DNA from: Novosphingobium sp.
GTDB taxonomy: Bacteria > Pseudomonadota > Alphaproteobacteria > Sphingomonadales > Sphingomonadaceae
Assembly (NCBI GenBank): GCA_021299075.1
Contig: JAJTFU010000043.1
Span: 1 to 11,200, forward strand
DNA: 11,200 nt
Direction of reading: 5' to 3'
Of this stretch, positions 1 through 7,906 are shown in pieces (position 1 is the first letter of the stretch; every line of letters begins with the position of its first letter). The translations under genes were made by a program, and so were the position numbers. Under the pieces are notes generated by a model that had not been told where the DNA came from, made no database searches, and saw only the letters and a list, made by a program, of their open reading frames with translations.

Positions 1-2258
<2,258 letters not shown>

Positions 2259-2268
2259 CAAATCATCC

Positions 2269-2301
2269 GGCGCCCTGGGGCGCCATCCGGGTGAATCCCG
2301 G
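2269..2301 (-). promoter_or_regulatory. Two tandem hairpins in the lon 5' leader
   Basis: Two inverted repeats sit between the presumed lon transcription start and its ATG. The first has arms CCGGG and CCCGG (2297-2301 and 2287-2291) with a 5-base loop. The second has arms of GGCGCC (2279-2284 and 2269-2274) around a 4-base loop and ends 10 bases before the start codon. Together they fill most of the short leader and lie next to a weak ribosome-binding region. They could modulate translation or simply reflect GC-rich sequence; a role as an RNA thermometer is only conjecture. Confidence 0.35.
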
Positions 2302-2313
2302 TCTTGACGCGAG

Positions 2314-2341
2314 ATATGGGGACGCCCCCGTGACGGTGCAA
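2314..2341 (-). promoter_or_regulatory. Candidate RpoH (sigma-32) heat-shock promoter of lon
   Basis: Reading the minus strand, CCCCATAT (2321-2314) matches the sigma-32 -10 consensus CCCCATNT at every fixed position. Upstream, after a 14-base spacer, TTGCAC (2341-2336) is a partial match to the TTGAAA -35 element. This would place the start of transcription near 2307, leaving a leader of about 50 bases before the lon ATG at 2258. Lon is a classical member of the heat-shock regulon in proteobacteria, so the site fits the gene. The match is by eye only. Confidence 0.55.
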
Positions 2342-2433
2342 TGGGCGCCGCTCTCAGGCCTGTGGACGGCGCGGGATTGCCTTTGACTCACGAAAGCAGC
2401 ATCACGGCCTGACTGTTTCAGGAGATACCGCCG

Positions 2434-3726
2434 ATGAAGCGCCTTGCCCTTTCCCTGTCGATCGCCGCCGCCGCGCTGTCGGCTCCACTGCTGGCCAAGC
2501 CGGTTGTGATCACGGCCGACCGCTATCTCGACGTCGCGAAGGGCAGCTATGTAGAATATCCGGCGATCTTCGTCGACGATGCCGGTCGTATCACCCAGAT
2601 TGCCGATGCGCGCGCAATCCGCCTGTCCGCCGATGTCGAGCGGATCGACTTGTCGGGCAAGACCCTGGTTCCCGGCTTTATCGACATGCACGTCCACCTT
2701 GATGGCCCGGCCGACATCGGCGGCTATCGCGGGCTGGAATTTACCGACAGCTTCTTTGCCATGACCGCTGTCGGCAATGCCCGGGCGATGCTCGATGCCG
2801 GGTTCACGACTGTGCGCAATGTCGGTTCGGGCAATCGCAACGACATCGGGCTGAAGCAGGCGATCAACAATGGCTATGCGATCGGGCCGCGGATCGTGCC
2901 GGCAGGCTATGCGCTCGGCGCAACCGGCGGGCACTGCGATTCCACCTTCCTGCCGCCCTCGCTCGAAAAGGCGAAAAAGGAAGAAGGCGTAGGCGATGGC
3001 GAGGAAGAGCTGCGCCACCAGGTCCGCCGCCAGCGCAAGTTCGGCGCCGAAGTAATCAAGGTCTGCGCCACGGGCGGCGTCTTCAGCCGCAACACCGAAC
3101 CGGGCCAGCAGCAACTGCATGAAGCCGAACTCAAGGCGATAGTCGACGAGGCCGAGATGTGGGGCCTGCGCGTTGCCGCCCATGCCCACGGTGCGGCGGG
3201 TATCAAGGCCGCCATCAAGGCCGGGATCGACACGATCGAGCACGTCAGCCTGGTTGACGATGAAGGGATTAAGCTGGCCGCCGCGCGGGCCAAGCCGGTC
3301 TATTTCAGCATGGACATTTACAATACCGAGTACACCCAGGCCGAAGGCAAAAAGAACGGCGTGCTGGAGGACAACCTGCGCAAGGACCGCGAAGTCGCGC
3401 AGATTCAGCGCGACAACTTCCGCAAGGCGTTCAAGGCTGGCGTGAAGATGGTGTTCGGGTCGGATGCCGGGGTCATGCCCCACGGCCAGGCCGGCAAGCA
3501 GTTCGCGACCATGGTGCAATACGGGATGACCCCGCTCGACGCGATCCGCGCGGCGACGGTCACTGCCTCACAGGCGCTGGGCAAGGAAGGCGATGTCGGC
3601 CAGATCGCGGCTGGCCGCTTTGCCGATATGGTCGCGGTCGAGGGTGACCCGCTGAGCAATGTCCGCGTGCTGGAAAAGCCGGCGGCCGTGATCAAGGGTG
3701 GCAAGAAGATCGAACCAGCGCGTTAA
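2434..3726 (+). CDS. Exported metal-dependent amidohydrolase (prolidase/carboxypeptidase-like)
   Basis: This 430-residue protein belongs to the amidohydrolase superfamily, in the branch containing bacterial Xaa-Pro dipeptidases and related peptide or imidazolonepropionase-like hydrolases. A signal peptide (residues 1-21, ending in LLA) predicts export to the periplasm. The metal-binding set is complete: His86 and His88 in DMHVH, Lys209 in VIKVCATGG (the likely carboxylated bridging lysine), a histidine of the AHAHG motif (250/252), His270 in IEHVS, and Asp344 in GSDAG. The N- and C-terminal parts form the usual small beta domain around the barrel, ending in GRFADMVAVEGDPL. The ATG at 2434 follows a strong ribosome site, AGGAGA (2420-2425). 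Substrate cannot be read from the sequence; cleavage of dipeptides or small amides is the family expectation. It is transcribed divergently from lon and appears monocistronic. Confidence 0.9.
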   Translation: MKRLALSLSIAAAALSAPLLAKPVVITADRYLDVAKGSYVEYPAIFVDDAGRITQIADARAIRLSADVERIDLSGKTLVPGFIDMHVHLDGPADIGGYRGLEFTDSFFAMTAVGNARAMLDAGFTTVRNVGSGNRNDIGLKQAINNGYAIGPRIVPAGYALGATGGHCDSTFLPPSLEKAKKEEGVGDGEEELRHQVRRQRKFGAEVIKVCATGGVFSRNTEPGQQQLHEAELKAIVDEAEMWGLRVAAHAHGAAGIKAAIKAGIDTIEHVSLVDDEGIKLAAARAKPVYFSMDIYNTEYTQAEGKKNGVLEDNLRKDREVAQIQRDNFRKAFKAGVKMVFGSDAGVMPHGQAGKQFATMVQYGMTPLDAIRAATVTASQALGKEGDVGQIAAGRFADMVAVEGDPLSNVRVLEKPAAVIKGGKKIEPAR

Positions 3727-3857
3727 ATGATTCTCATCCAACGTCAATTTCTAAATTAATCCAAATGATAGCTAAGTATATCACCTATATCATATAAATT
3801 CTGTATGCTCAGTGAATAGTTGCATCCTTATCGTTCCACTATGCCGGAGAGAGATCG
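3727..3857. other. AT-rich intergenic stretch upstream of the small peptide gene
   Basis: By my count bases 3727-3840 are only about one third G+C, in strong contrast to the GC-rich genes on either side. The stretch contains several A/T runs, including TATAAA at 3793-3798, which could serve as a -10 element for the following plus-strand gene, although I see no good -35 at the right distance. I found no open reading frame of note and no clear terminator for the preceding amidohydrolase gene. The composition suggests either a promoter/UP-element region or recently acquired DNA. Confidence 0.6.
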
Positions 3858-4040
3858 ATGCGATTTACAAAAATCATTCTCGCCGTAACTATCCTAACTG
3901 CCTCAGTTGCAGCGTCAGCAAATAGACCCGATTTCCCAGCTTATCATGGGAGCAGAGACGTGTTGTTCAACTGGTGCGGCTGGTTCACCCAGTATGGTCT
4001 ATCCAGACCCTATCAAATCTTCTGTATCGACCGCGCCTAA
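3858..4040 (+). CDS. Small predicted secreted peptide, unknown function
   Basis: This gene encodes a 60-residue protein that I do not recognise. It starts at an ATG preceded by a good ribosome site (GGAG at 3846-3849, 8-base spacing), which supports it being real. Residues 1-21 look like a signal peptide: basic start MRFTK, a hydrophobic core, and a cleavage site after VAASA. The predicted mature peptide is about 39 residues, rich in aromatic residues (three Phe after the first Pro-Asp, two Trp around NWCGW, and several Tyr), with two cysteines (40 and 56) that could form a disulfide. Codon use includes AGA arginines and A/T-ending codons, unlike its neighbours, and it lies behind an AT-rich stretch. 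The layout recalls small exported families such as DUF6289, but I cannot confirm that. It ends just before a strong hairpin and is convergent with ybaB. Confidence 0.6.
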   Translation: MRFTKIILAVTILTASVAASANRPDFPAYHGSRDVLFNWCGWFTQYGLSRPYQIFCIDRA

Positions 4041-4044
4041 GGAA

Positions 4045-4068
4045 CCGGCGCGCTGACTGGCGCGCCGG
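4045..4068. terminator. Strong hairpin between convergent genes, probable bidirectional terminator
   Basis: A perfect 9-bp inverted repeat has arms CCGGCGCGC (4045-4053) and GCGCGCCGG (4060-4068) with loop TGACTG. It lies 4 bases after the stop of the small peptide gene (plus) and 6 bases beyond the stop of the ybaB gene (minus), exactly where a shared terminator is expected. There is no clear T tract on either side, so termination efficiency is uncertain. Confidence 0.6.
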
Positions 4069-4074
4069 CCAACC

Positions 4075-4413
4075 TTACATCCCCGGCAGCTTGAACCCTG
4101 GCGGCAGGCCCATGCCGGACTGCATCCGGGCCATTTCCTGACCGGCAACCTCGTCGGCCTTGGCGCGTGCATCGTTGAAGGCTGCGGCGATCAGGTCCTC
4201 AAGGATGCCCTTTTCCTCGGGCTTCAGCAGGCTGTCATCGATGTTGACGCCGATGATGCGGCCCTTTGCTGAAGCGCGGATGGTAACCAGCCCGCCCCCG
4301 GCACGCCCCTCAACCTCGATCCCGTCGAGCTTGGTCTGGCTTTCGGTCATCTGCTTCTGGATGGTCTCGGCGGCTTGCTGAGCGGCCTTGAGCATCTCTT
4401 CCATCGACTTCAC
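4075..4413 (-). CDS. YbaB/EbfC family nucleoid-associated protein
   Basis: This 112-residue protein belongs to the YbaB/EbfC family of small dimeric DNA-binding proteins found associated with the nucleoid. The helical N-terminus (KSMEEMLKAAQQAAETIQKQM), the central EVEGRAGGGLVTIRASAKG strand region and the C-terminal MGLPPGFKLPGM are typical, and the length is normal. I chose the GTG at 4413, because GGAG (4425-4422) precedes it by 8 bases; the ATG three codons later (4404) has no better signal. The frame stays open upstream to 4665, but that part lies inside dnaX and is not conserved-looking. The dnaX stop (4417-4415) and this GTG are separated by a single base, so translation is probably coupled. 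The dnaX-ybaB pairing is widespread in bacteria, often followed by recR, which is absent here. Confidence 0.93.
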   Translation of the reverse strand: MKSMEEMLKAAQQAAETIQKQMTESQTKLDGIEVEGRAGGGLVTIRASAKGRIIGVNIDDSLLKPEEKGILEDLIAAAFNDARAKADEVAGQEMARMQSGMGLPPGFKLPGM

Positions 4414-4414
4414 G

Positions 4415-6169
4415 TCAGTTTCTCCACTTGCTGCCCATGCTCGCGACGCGGGCATCGGGGCTTTCATCAACAATTTCTGCCTGGGGGAAGGCCGCAAGAG
4501 CCGCCTCGACCAACGGGTGGCGGCGCAGCAGCTCGTCCGCGGCAGCCTTTTCCGCCTCGGCTTGTTCACGCAGGGTTGGCGCTCCGTCACCTTCGCCGCG
4601 CTGCACGGTCCAGCGTTCGCCGGTCGCACGCAGCAGCGCATCGCGCAGCTCCGGGCCAAGGTCACCCGGATAGCCAGGGGCGACGGAATAGGTCAGCTCG
4701 CTTGGCGTCAGGGCAATCACCCGCACCCAGTCGCGCATGACCTGCGCAACCCGGAGTTGGCCCGAGCGGTCGACCGTTTCGATCAGCTGCTCCCAGCCGA
4801 GATTGGCCACGGGCGCCGACGCGGCTGGTGCAGCGGTTGTGCCTTCAGCGCGAGGAGCATTGGCAAGCGCGGTCTCAAGATGTTTGGCAAGCGTGCCCGG
4901 GTCCGGCAGGTCGGCAGCATGCAGCACCCGCAGCAGCGCCATCCGCGCGGCTACCAGCGGATCCGGCGCGGTCTTGACCTCTTCGTGCCCTTTCAGCAGC
5001 AACTGCCACAGCCGGTGGAGCTGCCCGGCGGAAAGGCGCTGTGCCCATTCGCTGACAGCCGCCCGCTCCTCTTCAGAAAACGAGGATTCGTCGCACCCCA
5101 ACTGCGCCAGGGTTACCCGGTGCGTCAGTTCCAGCGCGCCGCGCAGTAGTGCTGGCGGCTCAACCCCCAGCGCAAATTGCTGATCGATCAGATCCAGCAG
5201 TCCCGCTGCATCCGCGCCGATCAACGCCGCGAACAGCCGCTGCTGGGCAGTCTTGTCAGCCAGGCCCAGCATTTCCTGGACCTGGGCAGCACTGACCATG
5301 CCGTCACCGCCCAGATCCGCATGGGCGATCGCCTGATCGAGGATCGACAGGCCATCGCGAACCGATCCGTCAGCCGCGGCAGCGATCATCGACAGAGCCT
5401 CGGCCTCAGCCTCGACGCCTTCCTTTTCACAGATCATCGCGAAGTGGCTGGCGAGCAGTTCGGTCGGAATCCGCTTCAGGTCAAACCGCTGACAGCGCGA
5501 AAGGACCGTGACCGGCAGCTTGTCCACCTCGGTCGTCGCGAAAAGGAACTTCACGTGCGGCGGCGGTTCCTCCAGCGTCTTGAGCAGCGCGTTGAACGCG
5601 TTGCGGCTGAGCATGTGGACTTCGTCGATGATGTAGATCTTGTAGCGTGCCGAAACGGCCGAATAGCGTACCGCCTCGATAATCTCGCGCACGTCGTCGA
5701 CGCCGGTGTGGCTGGCGGCGTCCATCTCGATCACATCGATATGGCGGCCTTCGGCAATGGCAAGGCAGGGCTCGCACTGGCCGCAAGGATCAATCGTCGG
5801 CCCGCCCTGCCCGTCCGGTCCGACGCAGTTGAGCGCCTTTGCGATCAGGCGGGCAGTCGAGGTTTTCCCGACCCCGCGGATGCCGGTCATCAGGAAGGCG
5901 TGAGCCAGCCGATCGCGCCGGATCGCATTAGCCAGGGTCTGGACCATGGCATCCTGGCCGATCAGCTCGGCAAAGGTCTGCGAGCGGTACTTGCGGGCGA
6001 GGACCCGATAGGGTTGGGTCTGGGCAGCTGGGACGGCAGGCGCCGCCATTGGCGCCGGTGTCGGCTCTGGTCCACCGAACATCGATTCCTGACCCGCAGC
6101 CTCCAGCTCGGCAGCGCTGGGGCCATCCTCTTCAGGCTCATCGGCAAAGATATCGGGTGAATCGTCCAT
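4415..6169 (-). CDS. dnaX: DNA polymerase III subunit tau (clamp loader)
   Basis: DnaX is the ATPase core of the clamp loader, which loads the sliding clamp and links the polymerases at the replication fork. The 584-residue product has the complete AAA+ module: Walker A GIRGVGKT (96-103), zinc-binding cysteines 115, 129, 132 and 135, Walker B DEVH (182-185) and the SRC motif (224-226). A less conserved C-terminal domain follows, corresponding to the tau-type region. An acidic then Pro/Ala-rich extension of about 53 residues precedes the usual start YRVLARKYR; this is longer than in E. coli. The ATG at 6169 follows AAGGG at a short spacing. I see no A-rich slippery heptamer of the E. coli type, so a shorter gamma product by frameshifting is not evident. 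It lies just downstream of ffs and is probably coupled to ybaB. Confidence 0.96.
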   Translation of the reverse strand: MDDSPDIFADEPEEDGPSAAELEAAGQESMFGGPEPTPAPMAAPAVPAAQTQPYRVLARKYRSQTFAELIGQDAMVQTLANAIRRDRLAHAFLMTGIRGVGKTSTARLIAKALNCVGPDGQGGPTIDPCGQCEPCLAIAEGRHIDVIEMDAASHTGVDDVREIIEAVRYSAVSARYKIYIIDEVHMLSRNAFNALLKTLEEPPPHVKFLFATTEVDKLPVTVLSRCQRFDLKRIPTELLASHFAMICEKEGVEAEAEALSMIAAAADGSVRDGLSILDQAIAHADLGGDGMVSAAQVQEMLGLADKTAQQRLFAALIGADAAGLLDLIDQQFALGVEPPALLRGALELTHRVTLAQLGCDESSFSEEERAAVSEWAQRLSAGQLHRLWQLLLKGHEEVKTAPDPLVAARMALLRVLHAADLPDPGTLAKHLETALANAPRAEGTTAAPAASAPVANLGWEQLIETVDRSGQLRVAQVMRDWVRVIALTPSELTYSVAPGYPGDLGPELRDALLRATGERWTVQRGEGDGAPTLREQAEAEKAAADELLRRHPLVEAALAAFPQAEIVDESPDARVASMGSKWRN

Positions 6170-6211
6170 TGCGCCCTTGGTAGGCGCTGACGCTCGATTT
6201 GTCGAAGGGGG

Positions 6212-6302
6212 AAAAGGAGCCGGCCGACCCGCCGCAACCCGTTGTGGCTGCTTCCTTCCGGACCTGACCAGGTTGGCGGACGCAAGCGTCCGACCGACTC
6301 CC
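6212..6302 (-). ncRNA. ffs: Signal recognition particle RNA (4.5S type)
   Basis: The minus strand carries the near-invariant SRP RNA apical core GGTCAGGTCCGGAAGGAAGC (about 6270-6250), including the GGAA tetraloop that binds Ffh. The ends pair: GGAGTCGGTCGG near the 5' end pairs, with two G-U pairs among the first ten, to a run ending in GGCCGGCTCC at 6216, giving a terminal helix of about 10-12 bp. The 3' end runs into TTTTC (6215-6211), consistent with intrinsic termination. CGCC and AACC of the 5' arm pair with GGCG and GGTT of the 3' arm. The 5' arm also contains GGACG-CTTG-CGTCC (6290-6277), which can form its own small hairpin. The RNA works with Ffh and FtsY in co-translational targeting of membrane proteins. 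Exact ends are estimated within a few bases. Confidence 0.93.
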
Positions 6303-6309
6303 GGGCGGT

Positions 6310-6338
6310 CCTATGACGACCTTGTCGCGTTTACGCAA
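6310..6338 (-). promoter_or_regulatory. Candidate housekeeping promoter of ffs
   Basis: On the minus strand, TTGCGT (6338-6333) is followed after exactly 17 bases by CATAGG (6315-6310). The predicted transcription start, about 7 bases further, coincides with the GGGAG that begins the SRP RNA. Each hexamer matches the sigma-70 consensus at only three positions, so the support comes mainly from spacing and position. Confidence 0.4.
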
Positions 6339-6400
6339 GTCTTTGACAGGCGAATCGGGTTATCCAGAAAAAGAGCAGCCTTCTAGAGGGTGGAGAAACG

Positions 6401-6418
6401 GTCAGTCCTTGGGCTGAC
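6401..6418 (-). terminator. Possible terminator downstream of the exported hypothetical gene
   Basis: Arms GTCAGTC and GGCTGAC (one G-T pair) form a 7-bp stem with a 4-base loop. Reading the minus strand, the hairpin lies about 60 bases after the stop codon at 6478 and is followed by CGTTTCTCC, a weak T-containing tail. It also separates that gene from the ffs promoter. The rest of 6303-6477 shows no gene. Confidence 0.35.
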
Positions 6419-6477
6419 TGTTGCGGAGGCCGCCGGACGTCAACAGCGCGACCCTGGCGAATGGCGGCCCCGCTTAC

Positions 6478-7533
6478 TCAATCCAGCGTAATCCCCCGCC
6501 GCTTTGCTTCGGCTTCCAATGCCGCATTGACGCGCTCCCAGTAGGCCCATTTGGCCTGGTGCCCCTGGTACTCAAAGGCCATCAATCGGCGCAAGGCATC
6601 GCAACTGGCGAACTTGTCGCCGGCTTCACGGGCCTTTGACAGTTCTCCGCCGAGAGCCAGGAACTGCATCATCCGCGTCATCTCGGCATCGATATCGGCT
6701 TTTGCGGCCTTCTCTTTGATCGTCATGAGCCCGTCGTCGGTGACCTTGGTCGAGCCCAACAGCTTCCATTCCAGCCAGGTCATCAGCCGCTTGCCGAAGA
6801 AGCTTCGATCAGCTTCCTGCATCGCTGCGGCCAGAAATGGCAACATTTCCGGCGCGGCTTCGTCGAACTTGTCTCGGTCAACTATGGCCTCCTGAACCGC
6901 GACAGACCGGCAAGCGGCGGCATCGGGCAATCGCAGCGACGGATCATAAGGCGGGGCAACAGGGCGCGGTGTGCCCGGCTCAAGCGTTCCGTCCAGCTCG
7001 CGCCGGCTTTGCTCCAAGAGAGCCGGATCGCCGCAGCGCAGGGCCAACGCTCCATCAGCCGCGAATTCCAATAGCAGCATTCGCTTACCATCGGCGCCTT
7101 CTACCGCACGCTCCGGCGTCCTTCCCCCGAACGCTGAAAGCGGCGAGATCGTCCCGTCTGTGACCGTCCCGCCCCAACCGGCTGCCTGCATCGTATCGTC
7201 AAAATCATACAGCAGTTGCTCATTGACGTCGCCGTCCGGGCTTGCTGCGCGATAGGTAATCGCGGCGACCCGGCCCGACCAAGCGGTCGTTTCGAGCTCG
7301 GCTTCGGTGAACGGCGCAAAGCCGTCTGGCAGACGGCGCAAACTGCCGAGCAGTTCCGGCGGCTGCTCCTTACGGGTCGCACCCAGCTTCAGTCCGGGCA
7401 TGCCAGTAACCGGGCAAAGCTTCGCAACCAGTTCAGCAGTAATGACCGGCTTGGGCGCCTCCTGCGCATAGGCTGGGGCGCTGACAGCCAGCATCAGAGC
7501 AACGACAATGCTGCTAGCGGATACGGTCTTCAT
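6478..7533 (-). CDS. Exported protein of unknown function
   Basis: I do not recognise a family for this 351-residue protein. Residues 1-23 form a clear signal peptide (KT start, hydrophobic SIVVALMLAVSAPAYA, cleavage before Gln24), so the product is likely periplasmic. Four cysteines are visible in the mature part: LCPV (Cys40), RCGD in the middle, ACRS, and SCDAL near the C-terminus. An even number of Cys in an exported protein fits disulfide bonding. The first half looks mixed alpha/beta with Gly- and Pro-rich turns. The second half, from about residue 215, is strongly helical and charged and ends in a run of Ala, Glu, Arg and Lys. The ATG at 7533 has a strong ribosome site, GGGGAG (7546-7541), 7 bases upstream. 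It follows the complex I subunit gene on the same strand, but an inverted repeat lies between them, so it may be its own unit. Confidence 0.8.
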   Translation of the reverse strand: MKTVSASSIVVALMLAVSAPAYAQEAPKPVITAELVAKLCPVTGMPGLKLGATRKEQPPELLGSLRRLPDGFAPFTEAELETTAWSGRVAAITYRAASPDGDVNEQLLYDFDDTMQAAGWGGTVTDGTISPLSAFGGRTPERAVEGADGKRMLLLEFAADGALALRCGDPALLEQSRRELDGTLEPGTPRPVAPPYDPSLRLPDAAACRSVAVQEAIVDRDKFDEAAPEMLPFLAAAMQEADRSFFGKRLMTWLEWKLLGSTKVTDDGLMTIKEKAAKADIDAEMTRMMQFLALGGELSKAREAGDKFASCDALRRLMAFEYQGHQAKWAYWERVNAALEAEAKRRGITLD

Positions 7534-7553
7534 GCTGGCGCTCCCCTGTCACA

Positions 7554-7593
7554 CGTTCATCATCGGGCCGAAAACCCGAACGCGGCATGAACG
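7554..7593 (-). terminator. Nested inverted repeat between the complex I subunit gene and the exported-protein gene
   Basis: Outer arms CGTTCAT (7554-7560) and ATGAACG (7587-7593) enclose a smaller stem TCGGG (7563-7567) / CCCGA (7575-7579). In minus orientation the inner loop carries TTTTCGG. The structure starts 4 bases after the stop of the complex I subunit gene, so it could terminate that transcript or stabilise its 3' end. No T tract follows the outer stem, so this is uncertain. Confidence 0.3.
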
Positions 7594-7596
7594 GGA

Positions 7597-7875
7597 TCAG
7601 CGGAAATTGTCGGCGTAGCTCTGCAGCTTGAGGCGGCGCGGTGGGGTTGCATGGACCGTCGCGGCAATGCCGTGCTTGGCGGCATAGGCCTGGGCTTCTG
7701 CCATGGTCGCGAACTTGAGCTGCACCTGCGTCTGGGTATCGCCCGAGCCCGACCAGCCCATCAGCGGATCGGGCTTGCGCGCCTCGGCCGGGGCGAAATC
7801 GAGGATCCACTGGTCCAGCAGGGCCTTGCCCGACTGCATGGCGTTCTTGGGGCGTTGATAGATACGTGCTGGCAT
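7597..7875 (-). CDS. NDUFS4-type NADH dehydrogenase (complex I) accessory subunit
   Basis: The 92-residue product matches the 'ETC complex I subunit conserved region' family, the bacterial relatives of mitochondrial NDUFS4 (18-kDa/AQDQ subunit). It is a peripheral supernumerary subunit on the matrix/cytoplasmic arm of NADH:ubiquinone oxidoreductase. The family landmarks are the N-terminal ARIYQRPKNAMQSGK (3-17), DQWILDF (21-27), the core PLMGWSGSGDTQTQV (37-51), and the C-terminal LKLQSYADNFR. I chose the ATG at 7875 because the conserved part begins at once; the frame is open further upstream to 7974, but that would overlap hrpB and has no family resemblance. The ribosome site is weak. It lies 31 bases after hrpB, away from any nuo genes visible here. 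This subunit is known mainly from Alphaproteobacteria and mitochondria, which supports the taxonomic guess. Confidence 0.93.
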   Translation of the reverse strand: MPARIYQRPKNAMQSGKALLDQWILDFAPAEARKPDPLMGWSGSGDTQTQVQLKFATMAEAQAYAAKHGIAATVHATPPRRLKLQSYADNFR

Positions 7876-7906
7876 GCTGGCGCTTTCGGGCGAATCGCTG
7901 CCGGAA

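Noticed and set aside
2304..2309. TTGACG as a plus-strand -35 for the amidohydrolase gene
   Set aside because: The bases at the expected -10 distance are GC-rich. TTGACT at 2383-2388 has the same problem, so I call no promoter for that gene.
2263..3519. 418-codon minus-strand open frame opposite the amidohydrolase gene
   Set aside because: The plus-strand gene has a signal peptide, ribosome site and a complete metal-binding set. The antisense frame has no recognisable motif and its end overlaps the lon leader.
4075..4665. 196-residue long version of the YbaB/EbfC protein
   Set aside because: The first 84 residues are an out-of-frame reading of the dnaX end. The family begins at KSMEEML, and the GTG at 4413 has its own ribosome site.
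5177..6160. 327-codon plus-strand open frame opposite dnaX
   Set aside because: It is antisense to the AAA+ core of dnaX and has no domain or plausible start signal.
4415..6169. Programmed frameshift in dnaX producing a gamma subunit
   Set aside because: I find no A-rich slippery heptamer in the coding strand; the A runs are four or so at most.
6343..6348. TTGACA, a perfect plus-strand -35 hexamer
   Set aside because: No -10 element stands at 16-18 bases, and no plus-strand gene follows; it lies just upstream of the minus-strand ffs promoter.
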